Of a DNA stretch of 64,000 nucleotides, positions 1 to 11,522 are shown in pieces (position 1 is the first letter of the stretch; every line of letters begins with the position of its first letter). Both the position numbers and the translations under genes were made by a program. The stretch covers positions 33,655,001-33,719,000 of the forward strand of contig NC_084470.1 of assembly GCF_027409185.1 (NCBI RefSeq). The letters run 5' to 3'. The DNA is from Cynocephalus volans. Taxonomy: Eukaryota; Chordata; Mammalia; Dermoptera; Cynocephalidae. The notes beneath the pieces were generated by a model. That model was not told where the DNA came from. It did not search any database and saw nothing but the letters and a program-made list of their open reading frames with translations.

Positions 1-1320
1 TTAGTTTTGATGCTCATCCCACAAATGAATTTCATTCCCTAAAACGTAAGAACAGGCTGTTCTATTGGCTATTGACATTCCATTTTGGATTTCACAAAGG
101 GCTTTACAGATGATCACATTTACAAGCCTTTGATGCAAAGCAAGTGACTGCTAATGATATTAAGCAGCTGAAGGGCAGGTAAATTAGCTGCATTTTCTAA
201 AAATGACTTTCATTTTCATCTAGAACATGATTGTACTTTGCAATATAGCACAACGCATAGTTAAGCACTGAAAAGATAAGTTTTAAAACAGAGTATAAAT
301 TCTTAAACCACAAAGGTTTTTTTAAAAAATGAAAATAAAAAATTTATGTCAGAAGGGTCTTTATGTCCGTAGCACTGAAAAGAACTTTGCATGTCTCTCA
401 GGTGTTTCTAACTTTTTAAAGCTAGTTGAATCGCAGCATTACTTTTATTTAACAATTTCCATTGAGTTGATTTTTGAGCTTAAAAAAATGTGACTGCTCT
501 GGAAAATGAAAAACTAACAAAGAAAGCTCGACTAGAGCTAGAGGTCATAAATGTTGTTCAGTAGAATGTTTCATATTTTGCACAACCTATAATTGATGAG
601 TGATAAAAATCAAGAAATGGTTCTTACAAGTATAGAAAGTGACTATTTTTTTAAAAAATAGCTGTAACCTATTGTTGTTTTTTTTAAAAGTCCTGGTTCT
701 TTATACTCTGTAAGAAAACTGCCATAATTCCACAGCTTCAAAAAGAAAGCCATTAATCACAAAGCCAAATGTTTTAAAGGAATGTAGGAAAAACACAGTT
801 TTTAACAAAGACATTCTTTTTATTATGATTATTTCCCCTTACTGTTCTCATTCATTGAACCAAATCGGCAATGCAATGTAACAGTTTCCAAAATTTACTT
901 TAAAAGCTAAAATGGACATATCAGTGAATCAAATAGTTATATTACTTGTGGCTGACCAAAAATAAAATTTGATTTTACTGATTATTCTATCAGTACAATG
1001 AGTATAATTAATATATTTATTAATGGCTATCCTGAGGAGTCATTAGGCCTGAAAAAGATGCCGTTCATTTCTGGGTTCTGTTTGTTTGTTTGTTTAATAG
1101 AAGTATGTGTTTTGCTACTTGATAGGGGACTAGGGAGACCTAGATTATCTCCAGTCTCCTCAAAGTTGAGGAAAATCTGTGTGATGCCCCTTGCCCAACT
1201 CATCTTGGTCTGCCAGTGACTTTAATGGTTGTCAAAGACAGTTTGAGATAGTTATGTCTCAGGATTGGCAGGACTAGACGTCCCCTCCCCCACCAGCAGC
1301 ACAGAAAATAACTTAATCAT
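1..1320. other. AT-rich non-coding DNA, no gene seen
   Basis: AT-rich sequence with scattered A and T runs. I see no coding signal, RNA gene or repeat family that I can name. The open frame near 998-1219 has no recognisable domain. Confidence 0.6.
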
Positions 1321-2440
1321 TCAAAAATTAATTATGGAGCAACTTCTGTTTGTGAAGCACTGACCATTTGCCTTTGTACAACTTACAATCTAGTGGGATG
1401 AGGGAGACAGACAGACACCAAAGAGTAAACTAAAAATGTAAAATAAAAATTTCCATAAGTGCTATAAAAGGCAGATGCACAATGCTATGAGATTATGGAT
1501 GATTGATTCGGAGGATGGCTTTATTTCACTAGTGTTTTCTATACTTGTGCATTTTGCAATGTGTCTTTATAGCTCTTCCCATTGGGAGGTGAAATCTATT
1601 TCACTACTCTTTGAATCTGTGCTGGCCTTGTGACTTTCTTTGGCCAATGGAAAGTGGCAGAAGAGACATTGTGACGGTTCTAAACCTAGGCCTCAAGAGA
1701 CCTTGTGAGATTCCCCTTTTTCTTGTTTCTCTTCCTTCATCATGAGAACAACATGCCTAAGCCAGTCTGCTGGCTGGATGAGATGCATAGATCAAAGTGG
1801 AGTCAGCCCAGCTGTTGCACATAAGAGAGCCCAGAGAAGATCAGCAAAGCCACCTAATTAATGCACAACTGACCACATATACATGAATATGCCCAGCCAA
1901 GTTCCTCTCAGGTCAGCAGAATTTCCCTGCTGACCCAGAGGCTTGTGAACCAAAATAACTGCTTATGCTTGTATGCCACTGATGTTTCATGGTTGTTTGT
2001 TATGCAGTATTAGTATGCAAATAGATAATGGACTTTGCTATATTTGTTGAGTTCAGGCAAGGCTTTCCTGGGGAAGTTATTCTTATTCTTATGTGAAGAA
2101 TATAAAGAAGGACTAAAGATTAAAATGAACAATCAAAGCAGAAAAGAGCATTAAAGATAGATTAAAAGCAAGGGCAAAGTCTGTTGGTAACTGTTGTAAG
2201 GGATCTAGGGTGGCTAGAACATAAATGTCAAATAGGAGTGTGGTAGGAAAGCTGGAGGTAAAGAACTCAGCCAAAGGGCCTTGCAGACCATTTAATTTGT
2301 TTCATCTTTAATCTGAGAATAATGAAAATAATTTGGAGGGTTTGAAGCAAAGACAGGACATGGCTAAGACGTGCCTGGCTACAGTGTACAAGAACATTGG
2401 TAAAAGCATGGCTTCCTAGGAGGAAGAAAGAGGAAAGTGG
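1321..2440 (+). repeat. Ancient interspersed repeat (unresolved family 'A'), split by an LTR
   Basis: The text resembles a widespread old mammalian repeat that begins with a 'tattgagcacctac'-type motif, runs through 'cttacaatctagtggg' and a 'gacagacag' stretch, and continues with 'gcaaggctttcctggggaag' and a 'ccttgcagacca' motif. Related segments recur at 7940-8350, 19975-20350, 22869-24530 and 26160-26900. An LTR at about 1535-2034 interrupts it. I cannot name the family with certainty. It carries no frame. Confidence 0.45.
1535..2034 (+). mobile_element. Ancient LTR, MLT1-like (ERVL-MaLR)
   Basis: The LTR fits an old MaLR (MLT1-type) pattern in plus orientation: an opening motif like 'tctttatagctcttccc', then 'ggccttgtgactt', 'ttggccaatgg', 'cctcaagag' and a run of 'cagcc/cagct' motifs, ending in a 'ttgttatgcagtat...' terminus. 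The edges are approximate. It looks like a solo LTR with no internal retroviral sequence, inserted into an older repeat. Confidence 0.6.
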
Positions 2441-3359
2441 TTATTTTTTAGTTTTAGACAAAGAATCAAGTCATCATCCCAAACCTGAATGATCATAATA
2501 GCTTTATGAGGGGTCTTCATATTTTCTTTCTAGATTACCTTCAATCTAACTTGGAAGGTGGCAGGGGGTAGTTAAAAACAGCATGGGTTGTGAAGTCGGA
2601 CATGCATGGGTTCTACTTCTGCCTTCTCCAAATTATGAGTTTTACTTCTTCAAGCTGGCATATCAGAAACCCCTCTTTTTATCCAATTCTCCTTTTTCAA
2701 CGTTCTCCCACATAGATCCTCCAGTATGCCAGTTTAGTTATTCGTTCATAATGACTCTTTTGTCTCCCACCTATGTTCCTTTTGCCTTCCAGATAATGTA
2801 ATACTTTATTCTTTTATAAAGTGTAAAGTACTAAAAAGGCATTAGTACTTTTAGTACTTTAAAAAGTACTGGCTGAAGCTACACCTTCTCTGTAAGACCA
2901 TTTGTAATTATTCCTAACCACTTTTCTCAAGTACTCTTTAGTTGGTCCCTGCCTCATAATTAGCACCTTAATGTGATGTCAGCAAGGATCCTTGTGGCTG
3001 CAAATATCAGATAACTTTATTAAAGTTTCTTAAACAATGCAGTCTTTTGTTACATCACTTGAGTAGAATATGAAAGTAGCTAGATTCAGTTGGGTCAACC
3101 ACATCAAGGCTTTAAGTTAATATCTCTGTTATCTTTGTGACCTTGTTCTCTGGGTTGCAAAATGTCTACAACCCCAACTTATGTTCTATTGGCCAAAATT
3201 AGGTCACATGCTAAACCACAGATAAATATCTGGCAAAGAGAAATGGAATTTCCCAGACTGAATTAGTACTACCATTACTCATCCTCTCAGCTGGATACAT
3301 TGAGGGTATGTTGGAAGTAAATGGCTGATGGGTAGGCAGCCAACAGTGACTGCTGTGCA
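2441..3359. other. Non-coding DNA with a small AGTACT inverted repeat
   Basis: No gene is seen. A perfect 13-bp inverted repeat pairs 2824-2836 with 2849-2861 across a 12-nt spacer. The motif agtact occurs four times between 2827 and 2870. The part around 3000-3260 may be a decayed LTR or MER-type repeat, since motifs like 'attggccaaaattaggtcac' are typical, but I cannot place it. Confidence 0.5.
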
Positions 3360-3459
3360 CGGCTTAATGATCACTCATGTTCTGATCTTCATCTACCTGT
3401 GGGCTCCTCTAGATTTTTAACATCCACCCATGGCAATTTCTTGGATCACTCTGAACATG

Positions 3460-3860
3460 CACTGGTTTATTTCTCTGTACCTTAGCACATGCTGTTTTCT
3501 CTATGTGGAATGCCAACCTTTTGCTCATTTTTACCTGCCTAGAGAAAGATTGACTTTAAAAGCTCTGCAGAATCATCACTCCTCTGTAAACCTTTCACTG
3601 GATTCCACCCCCAGTTACATGTTTCATCACTGGCTTTTTATTATTTCTGTTTGTTGTACATACCTGCACTGTGCTGCGTCAGAATGCACATAAAACAGCT
3701 GCTCACATGCTGTGTTATGATTTACTTACATGTCTATCCATGCATCAGCATCCTCTCCCAAGACACATTATTCTTACTTAAATTCTCCATTATTTTTCCC
3801 AAAGTCTACCATAATTCAAAGCACTTGGAGTGGTGCAAGGCAGTGCAGAACTTGCCAATA
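3460..3860 (+). repeat. L2 LINE 3' fragment
   Basis: The segment reads like the L2 3' region: 'gcacatgctgttttctctat' followed by 'gtggaatgcc', a central tract matching the motif for truncated translation product of L2 ORF, then the 3' tract. It is a truncated fossil with no intact frame; the open frames at 3430-3887 are incidental to it. Confidence 0.65.
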
Positions 3861-4540
3861 TATACCTTCTTCTGGATAAATGTTTAAATACCAAACAGGG
3901 AAGGAAAGACAACTACACAGAAAACAAAATGGTCAGTGTGCTTCCTCATTGTAGGGGAGAGAGGCATCTGAGTGTGTTATTGTGAAAAACACCTTGATAA
4001 GTCTTGATGACCTGTAACAGGTACTTCTGGCTAGAAAACATGCGGCCCTCTGGACATAGTTGGATGGTTGAGAAAGAACTTTACTGTTCTACTAGAATAA
4101 TGGCATTTGGGGATTTGGTCTGGCATCTGTTGAGGAGAAAGGCCTTCAGGGGGAGAAAAACAACTTAGAGGATGGCAGTAAGGAAAATGGGGCCAGAGTC
4201 AGGGCCAGGACATGAGCATTCCCTCTGGGAGGAATGACCAATGATATTACAGGGCATGATGTTTAATATCAGTTGTTTTCTGTGTCATGTAATATTCTCT
4301 TCTAAATTCATCTAATAGCTGAATTAGTAAAATAAATAGCAAGTGCTATATCCCATCATCTTTTATTCTGAGTTATTGTAGAGAGAGATTGTTTGCCAGT
4401 GGAAAGGAGGAAGACAACCAAGAGTAAAGCAACTTATGTTATACGGCTAAGGGGAAGTCAAAATAGAATGAAGAGGCTCTGGAAAGGACACATAGCACAC
4501 ACTGTACCTAAGGCAGAGACATGCAGGGATATTATGGCAC
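3861..4540. other. Non-coding DNA, nothing identified
   Basis: No repeat family or gene recognised. The composition is less AT-biased at 4130-4220. The short open frame at 4393-4584 lacks any recognisable domain. Confidence 0.5.
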
Positions 4541-4680
4541 AGGGTTGCTCAAACTGTGGTCTGTGGAGCAGTGCCAGTCTGTGAACTGTTTGTTAGTGGT
4601 CTACAACTCAATAAGTAGAGAATTTGGGAGTAAGAATTTAGAAAATGTTTAGCAGTTTATTAATATCTGTTCAATCTAAG
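4541..4680 (+). mobile_element. hAT-type DNA transposon fragment
   Basis: A left end resembling hAT (Charlie/Tip100-like) termini, 'cagggttgctcaaactgtgg', is followed by 'tctgtggagcagtgccagtc'. The right terminus was not found, so the 3' edge is arbitrary. A non-autonomous fossil. Confidence 0.5.
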
Positions 4681-5148
4681 AATTAAAAAAAATTGGCTTG
4701 CCTTTGACCTTATTCCTTATTTCATTTATCTAGTAAATCACTTTTACTTTATTGTGATTATCACAAGTCAATGACAGACAGCAAAGATTGATAGATATAT
4801 TCTATCTATCGATAGATAGAGCTAGTTCTTCACCAGTGACAGCTTCAGGAGCTCCACTTTAGGAGACACGCATCACGATTTTCTTTGGGTAAAATGAAGC
4901 TAGCTCACCCCTCAATCCTGATTTATTTATTTTTTTATTCTAAACTCACTAAAAGACCATGAAACATAAAAAGAACCCTAAGTCACATGGTACCTTTTTG
5001 GCTAGTCCAACTGCAAGAATGAAGACAAAGAGAGAAAGAACACTTTGAAGAGAAATAATGCTCCATAGGGAGAAATGAGCAAGAGAATGAAAAAATAGAC
5101 TCATCAGTGAAAGAAAATGACTGGGGGGAATAAAAGGACTATGCTAAA
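4681..5148. other. Non-coding DNA with GATA/TATC inverted microsatellite
   Basis: Contains a short palindromic tetranucleotide tract at about 4789-4818 (GATA units facing TATC units). Nothing else identified. Confidence 0.5.
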
Positions 5149-5149
5149 C

Positions 5150-5225
5150 ACATGTATAACTTCAGCAGCTTGCACAGTACCTGGGACATAGTTGGCGTAT
5201 AGCAAATATTTATTGAATTAAAGAA
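5150..5225 (+). repeat. L2 3' terminus fragment
   Basis: 'gcacagtacctgggacatag' followed by 'caaatatttattgaatta' matches the classic L2 3' end (a 'tgcctggcacatag...aataaatgtttgttgaatga' pattern). A small plus-strand fossil. Confidence 0.7.
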
Positions 5226-5836
5226 GTGGTAATTGTCATTATTGTTGAAAAATATGCTGAAAAAATGAAGTTCAACATATCATATTCTAAAGTCCTTAAG
5301 AAATTTCTTTAAATTTAAAAGTCCTAGCAAGACTAGAAGTAATTTCCCTTGAATGAGACCAGGCCTATTAGAATTTTGACTTTTATGTTCGTGGATATTA
5401 GTATTGTTTTTTATATTGCTGCTGTTGTAAAAAAAAATTTGTTTGGGAAGAGTCAGGATATTCAGAAGAGCTCTTATTTTTAAACTCTCTGATCTTCTGC
5501 TGGTAAATGGGAGAAATTAGTGATAAGCTTGAAAGCAATTGTTTTATCATGTTGGTGCCAGCTTCAGAAATCCCTTATGATGAATGTACCATGAGCACTT
5601 AAAAGTCACTTTTGATTTATGTATAATTTTTAAGTAACATGTATATGTACATATTCATGTTGAGAAAGTTTAACATACAGAATAATTTAAAGAATGAAAT
5701 AAAAATTACCTATTATGTCAAGAGTAATCCTAATAATTTTAATCTTTTGATGTATTTCTCATCAGTCTTTGTTTCATGAATATGAAAAGCAAACATTGTG
5801 TCTCATAGAAAATTTATTCTTGTATAAAATTATCTC
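5226..5836. other. AT-rich non-coding DNA
   Basis: Very AT-rich. The part 5600-5780 may be a decayed LINE-derived tract. No gene seen. Confidence 0.4.
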
Positions 5837-5837
5837 C

Positions 5838-6000
5838 ACTTCTGAGATGGTAGAGCATAGTAAATGGGAAAATTCTATTATTTATGAAATGGAGATGATG
5901 CTAATGATTTAAAACAAAGGATTGTTATAAAGATTTCTGAGTTAATATCTGTATAACACTTAAAACAGTGTTTGGTACATAGTAATTGTCATATATTTTG
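5838..6000 (+). repeat. MIR SINE fragment
   Basis: The order of motifs is that of the 3' half of MIR: 'aaatggagatgatgctaatg', 'attgttataaagatttctga', then 'acagtgtttggtacatagta'. A plus-strand fossil. Confidence 0.65.
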
Positions 6001-6163
6001 TATTTTTCTTTTTGAATGAAGAATCCTTTGATGCAACTTGTTGCCGTCTTAAAAACAATATAAAGTAATGAGAGAGTAGTATCTAGTGTGAGTTTGATGG
6101 AGTTAAATTTCTCTGCATAAGAAAAGAAGCGAGAAATTGACAGATCCAGAGGGAAAATCTAGC

Positions 6164-6450
6164 ATAATGCTGTCCAATCAAAATACAATGCAAGACACAT
6201 ATGAACTTTCAAATTTTCTAGTAGTCACATACAAAAATAAAAAGAAACAGCAGAGATTAATTTTAATAATATATTTCATTTAAACAATATATAAAAATAT
6301 ACTTTCAATATAAAATGATTAATACTACATTTTATATTATTTTATTTGTAAAAAATATTTTAAACCTGATATTTGTTTTACACTGACAGCCTCATTTCAA
6401 GTGCTAAATAGCCGCAGGTGGCTGGGAGCAACTATACTGGACTGATCCTA
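6164..6450 (+). mobile_element. Non-autonomous hAT-like DNA transposon
   Basis: The element opens with 'atgctgtccaatcaaaa' and ends with 'actatactggact', which fit the inverted termini of an old hAT (MER-type) family whose ends read like 'gctgtccaata' and 'tattggacagc'. The interior has the expected 'tagtagtcacat' and 'tttcaagtgctaaatagcc' motifs. About 285 bp, with no transposase frame. Confidence 0.65.
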
Positions 6451-6660
6451 GGACAAAAGCCAGGGCAGATTCAGAGAAAAAAAAGAACAAGGTAAAGAAG
6501 AGGCTTTGATGATCAGAGGTGGACTTTAGGGTGAATAATGGAGAATTTCAGAAGAAAATCATGTTTTCTGTGTATGTATACACCTGTCCCCCTAACCCCA
6601 ACACAAACATTTTAACAAATCTTTAGTAAAATATTCATGTTTCAATAAATTCCTAGTGAA

Positions 6661-6713
6661 TTTTATATATATATATATAATATATATATGTTATATATAT
6701 ATATATTATATAT

Positions 6714-6751
<38 letters not shown>
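6661..6751. repeat. (TA)n microsatellite with interruptions
   Basis: About 90 bp of nearly pure TA dinucleotides, interrupted by single aat/gtt units, ending in a T run. It is self-complementary and likely unstable. Assembly length may be unreliable here. Confidence 0.9.
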
Positions 6752-6759
<8 letters not shown>

Positions 6760-6779
6760 GACAAAAAACTGCTAAATCC

Positions 6780-7340
6780 TATTCCAAGTCTTTTTGGCCA
6801 CATATTTGCAGGATTTAAACATATAAAAAGCTATTATACATATTGCTCATAAACTTTGACTTTGGTTTTATTTTTGTCTTTACAGTTTCTTGCAGTTAAT
6901 CTTATAAAACTATTTATGTGAACTACCATGTGTTTAGGCAAATTCTTCACATTGAGCATGTGGAATATTTGTATTTTTCATTATTATAATAACATTAAAC
7001 ACCCTTATGAATAAGTTTGTGTGCTCATCTCTGTTTATTTCCTTAGGCTAGATTCTGGGAAAGTGAACTTATGGAATCAAATGTTATGCAAATGTGTAAC
7101 TCTCGTCATATGCCTTCAAATTTATTCTCACAGGATATGCAGTGTTTAGTGGGGCTCAGTTTGCAGCACTGTATCTTTAAATAATGACATTTTTGATGTG
7201 GGAAAATGGCAAATTATCACTGTATTGTTATTATTTTAAGTCTCAATTTTTGAAAATTTATAATGTTGAACATTTCCCCTTGGCCTGGTCATACTTAGTC
7301 TAATTTTTTTCTGAATTGCTTGTTTATATCTTGTGCCTAC
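6780..7340 (-). repeat. Old LINE fragment, antisense (L1M-like)
   Basis: Read on the plus strand this looks like the antisense of an old LINE: 'aataacattaaacaccctta', 'ggctagattctgggaaagtg' and a downstream 'ttgaacatttccccttgg' motif. It is heavily diverged, with unclear edges and no frame left. Confidence 0.45.
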
Positions 7341-7939
7341 AGGCTATGTCATTACTTTTTCATCAAGACCCCTGCAATTCCCTGTTCAGATTGACTGAGT
7401 GGGTGTACAGAGAGGTAAAGTAAAGAGGCGGCCCTGCTGCTGGGCCCCAGAGGTCTCACTATTGGACTACACATAATAAAACATACTACAGTTACAATCA
7501 GGTAAATCTTGGTAAGCAACTAAGCTAACCTTTGGAATAAATCCATATACCACCGAGGTCTGCCAGTTATAATAGCACTAGTAAAAGGCAGACAAATACT
7601 TTGTGTCTTATAATTTAAGCTTTGCCATCCCCTTAGAAGAGGATTGACTTTATGAAAATATATCTGCTTGCAAAGAGCCTTGGGGCCTATGTGCTCTTTT
7701 TGCATTTAACCAGCTATTAAAAAAAATCCCTCAGAAGCTGTGACCTGCACAGGTTCAATCTGCTTTGGCTAGTAAATCAGTTAAGACTGGAAGTTTCCTA
7801 CACTATTTTAAAGACACATTGGAGATACTAAAAATAATTCTTCCATCTAAGCAGAGGAGGGAAAAATAATTTAAGAGTGGTTCAAACATAGCCAGAATCT
7901 GTCCCTAATGACTCCTTGTTCATTTCTCCCTGCTAAAAC
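7341..7939. other. Non-coding DNA, nothing identified
   Basis: No gene or named repeat. There is a short GC-richer patch at 7425-7455 with no recognisable function. Confidence 0.5.
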
Positions 7940-8350
7940 ACACTTATTATTCATTTATACAGTAAACATTTGTGTGTCTCTTCTGTTCCATGTGCTATAT
8001 TGAGAAAAGCAGACAATCATAACCAAGACATTCTTTGCCCTGAAGAATTCAAGTTTGGCAAAATAAAAATACATAAAAATAAGTACAATATTAGGTGATA
8101 AGTGCCACAGTACATGTGTAGTTAGGGAGCTATAAGAGCATAAAGGAATAACCACACAGATTGAGAAAGAACTTTACAAGGAAGTTGATAATTGAGCTGA
8201 GTTTTGGAATGTGAGTAGAAGTTCACTGAGCAAAGAAGAAACAGGACAAGAGAAAAGCAGATCTGACAAAGAAACAAGAAATGCCTCCCTTGTGAAAAGC
8301 ATATTAGAGGATTTTAAATAGGAGAGTGATGGTGATCAGAACACATCAGA
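7940..8350 (+). repeat. Ancient interspersed repeat, unresolved family 'A'
   Basis: Same family as 1321-2440 and 22869-24530: an opening 'ttcatttatacagtaaacat', then 'tgccctgaagaattcaag', 'gtgataagtgccacag', 'gagctgagttttggaatg' and 'aggagagtgatggtgatcag' in the same order. Diverged and non-coding. Confidence 0.5.
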
Positions 8351-9639
8351 TTCCTATGTCTTTTCTAGGTTGCTATCACTACCCTGGCATGTTAAGCTTC
8401 AAACAGACTCTTGAAATACTTGTATGTCAGATTAAACAGAAAGCACATTGTGCAATTTAAATACTAATGCAAATTAAGAAGAAAAGGAAAAAGAAGGTCC
8501 CTGAGCTCCCAATGACATCTAGGACTGCTGCTATCTCATAGCACATACTTCTCCCACAGGAACTGAAAAATAAGAAAAGAAAATTTGTATAATTAGCGTA
8601 CTGGATATTTCTCTGGACTCAAATGCTTTCTGTTGTATTCAAAATTTTCAAACCAAAACATGACAGCAACCAGACCAAAAAAATGTAGTTGACCAAGAAT
8701 GTCCTGTGATGTTTACAGCACGCCTCATTTTCTGCATGTGCAATTTCAAAGTTAGGTATTCTGTACTGTAATCTAATGGGATTTGTCTAATAATACCCAT
8801 GAAAATGATACCAGGATGTCCTTAGCTTTCAATAGAGTCTTAAATACACAGGGAGTATAATCTTCAGCAAGAAAAGAGCCAGCTTTCCACACCAGAAGAA
8901 ATAAAACATAATGAGGCACTTCGACAGCCTTGAAGGTGACTTTTCCAAGCCATTGATTTGCAGGTCCATGCCCTGAAATTCAAGTCAAGGAGATTCATTA
9001 TAGTTGTTTCAGTCACTGGAGTATTAAAAACCAAACTGCATCATTAACTCAGAAGTCTGCTATGCCATTTGGCAATAAGGGATCGTCTTGACTTTGGTGA
9101 CAATGCCATCTGTGAGGATTCTTTGGACTTGAACACAAAAGGAAATAATTGCTTTTTGTGTTAGAGATAAAAGCAATCATTTTCTTACTATTATTAACTT
9201 TGTCTAGGCAAAAAGTATAGATTGCTGGGAAGAACTTTGGCATAGATCAGCTCTAATGAATAAAAGCAGTGTTGGACTTTGTCCGTAAAAGAAATTCAAC
9301 AGATTTCCATGGTGATAGTCTACCAGGAAAAAGTTTGAAGGAATTTAGGGAGTTGGTGAAGTGGGGGAGTGGAGTGATCAGCAGGAGGTACAGAGAACAA
9401 TTGCTGTTTCCTTCTCCCCCGTTATCTGAAAGAAAACAAAAGCCTTTGGTAAATGATCTTTTCTCTCTGATTTTGTACACACTGTAGATGACACAGCATT
9501 TCAATAGATAGCATTAGTTTTAATAAAGCTTGTTTTCAAAAAGTATGTAGTACTGGTCAACAAGATTCTTCTTTTAGAAGTAATTAAAAACCACCCTTTA
9601 GTTGATGTGATCCTTTAGTTCTGAAGGATCCTCTCATGT
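8351..9639. other. Non-coding DNA, nothing identified
   Basis: No repeat or gene recognised. Opposing open frames at 9253-9504 and 9269-9487 overlap on the two strands, and neither has a known domain or typical codon structure. This is one of the more unique-looking stretches of the left half. Confidence 0.5.
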
Positions 9640-9850
9640 GGTATGGCAGGAAGATCACCTGGGCACTCAGGCAACATTTTGAGTTGGATCTCTGAGTCTA
9701 CTGCTCATGAAGTAATCCATGTTATTTTAGGGAAGCCCAGTCCCTGCTCCAGCTTTAATGAGCCTCAGTTCCTTCATTTGAAAAAAGAGGAGATAATAGC
9801 AATACTTTTCCCATCTATTCAATATGTGGTTTCAAGCATTGAATCAGGTA
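9640..9850 (+). repeat. MIR SINE
   Basis: Motif order fits MIR in plus orientation: 'gttggatctctgagtctact', 'gagcctcagttccttcattt', then 'aaaaagaggagataatagc'. Confidence 0.65.
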
Positions 9851-9924
9851 ATGAGAACATGTGTGTACTGTAACCTCTTAAGCTGTATAAACTCAGCATG
9901 TTCATATCCACCCTGTGCATGTCA

Positions 9925-10015
9925 GGTAGGCATTTTCAAGTCCATTACTTTATTTGGTCTTCATAACAGTACTGTGAGGTCAATGGCAAAGCTCAGAGAA
10001 GTTGTAACTGAATAA
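9925..10015 (-). repeat. MIR SINE fragment, antisense
   Basis: 'ttggtcttcataacagtact' followed by 'gtgaggtcaatggcaaagct' and 'cagagaagttgtaactgaat' is the antisense signature of MIR. Confidence 0.55.
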
Positions 10016-10261
10016 AGAAATGTTGTACTCCATTTTAGATATTTATGATATACGATGACTACAACACAATCCCAAATTAAGAACCAATCTAGTGTGGGTA
10101 TATAGAGATCTAAGTAAATTGCAATATAGTGGGGTAAAGAATACAGTGGGATAAAAGAATATATACTGTAAGAGACAGAGTTTGCACATAGGAGGAATGT
10201 TAACTCTCCCTGCTGCCTGGAGCAGAGGGTGATAGAAGAGGAAAAAGGAGTGTGTAAGCTT

Positions 10262-10264
<3 letters not shown>

Positions 10265-10320
<56 letters not shown>

Positions 10321-10340
10321 TGCGTGCGCACGCACGCACA
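10265..10340. repeat. (TG)n microsatellite ending in a CG-rich palindrome
   Basis: About 50 bp of TG dinucleotides run into an alternating purine-pyrimidine tract at 10314-10340 that is a near-perfect inverted repeat of gcgtgc/gcacgc units. Such a tract is a strong candidate for left-handed Z-DNA or a cruciform. Two long minus-strand open frames across it are low-complexity artefacts. Confidence 0.92.
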
Positions 10341-10854
10341 GGGAACAGTTAGTATATCAGGGAATGCTTCCTAGTGGAGAACATTAAAATGCATCTTAGA
10401 AGATATATAAGTTCTCCCAGCAGAGGAGGTAAAGAGCATTTCAGACTGAAAAAAAAATGAAGATGCTAGTAGGAAGATAAATGGGCATTTTATAAATATT
10501 AATTCATGTTAACATGTATTAACATAGGTACTTTATAAGAAGAGAATGGAGGAAATTGTGTAGAAATGCAGGAAAATTTAGAATCTATCCTCCATTTACC
10601 ATCAGCAATTAGATATTGCTTGAAGACAAAATAACCTCAATTAGAGACAAAGACACCCCTGTATCGTTCTTTTCCATAGCTTTTATGGCCTCTAATGAAA
10701 TCTAACCACTCTTTTTTCCCCTCAAATTCCATGTAAAAAGTCAGGTAACTTGGACAATTCAAAACTAATATAGCCAAGTTGGCACCTTAAAGCCTGAGAT
10801 GGTCAAAAACATCTCAAGGTGCGGTAGGGCTGTGTCCAGTGGGAATCAAAATAG
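10341..10854. other. Non-coding DNA, nothing identified
   Basis: AT-rich, no repeat or gene recognised. Confidence 0.5.
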
Positions 10855-11313
10855 GGATGCATGAAAGAGGGACATTATAACAGTGGTAGATTAGATCACT
10901 GCTCCCAGTTATTCACTCCTTTGGCATGTCTTTGCATGGCATCCTGTTCTGGACTGGGTATACTTTCACATCTCATTGATGCTGACCTGGGCCATGTGAC
11001 TTGGTTTAGTCAAGACATGACTTTAGTAAAAGGTTTAGAAATGCTTCCATGTTTTGGTTTGCCTTCTTTGTTCTTTGATCCGTGAGAAGAACATGTCTGA
11101 GGTAGTGGTTACCCTTCAGCCTGTGATCCAGAATGACACAATAGAGCAGAGCTAAACCTGATCTGTAGCCTGGAGCCAAGATCAGCCAAACTCGTGGAAA
11201 TCAACCAAACCTCAGCCAGTCCACAGATCTATATTTCAACAAAATTAATATTTATTTACATGTAAGTTGCTATTATGTGTGTTGTTTTTATGCAGCAAAA
11301 ATCAATTAATACA
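10855..11313 (+). mobile_element. Ancient LTR, MLT1-like (ERVL-MaLR)
   Basis: A decayed solo LTR in plus orientation. 'ctgggccatgtgacttggtt' resembles the 'ggccttgtgacttgctttggcc' block of MLT1-type LTRs. It is followed by several 'agccaa/cagcc' motifs and an end resembling '...gtttttatgcagcaa...aattaataca'. About 460 bp. The left edge is approximate. Confidence 0.5.
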
Positions 11314-11442
11314 GTTCCTTTTTGGTTTATGTATGCTGAGTGACTCTAATTTTTTTTCTTTTCATGACACTCCTAGGTCTAAAGTAATATCTGATGGTTC
11401 CTTTTACTAAGTAGGTAAAAACAACTTACCTACTTTACCTTT

Positions 11443-11522
11443 TGAGGGTCTTTCAAAATGTTCATGGAAAATGGAATAAGAGATAATACAAATCCTTTCA
11501 TGAACTTTTTGAAGTACCCTCA
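11443..11522 (+). mobile_element. 80-bp mariner-like MITE, copy 1
   Basis: A short palindromic element. The left arm reads 'gagggtctttcaaaatgttc' and the right arm, in reverse complement, 'gagggtacttcaaaaagttc'. A TA dinucleotide follows the right end (11523-11524), as expected for Tc1/mariner insertions; the left TA is lost. The core holds 'aataagagataatacaaat'. A second copy lies in the opposite orientation at 24394-24474. It encodes nothing and would depend on a transposase in trans. Confidence 0.8.

Noticed and set aside
9961..10339. Two minus-strand frames of 98 and 124 codons
   Set aside because: They consist largely of the TG microsatellite read as His/Thr repeats.
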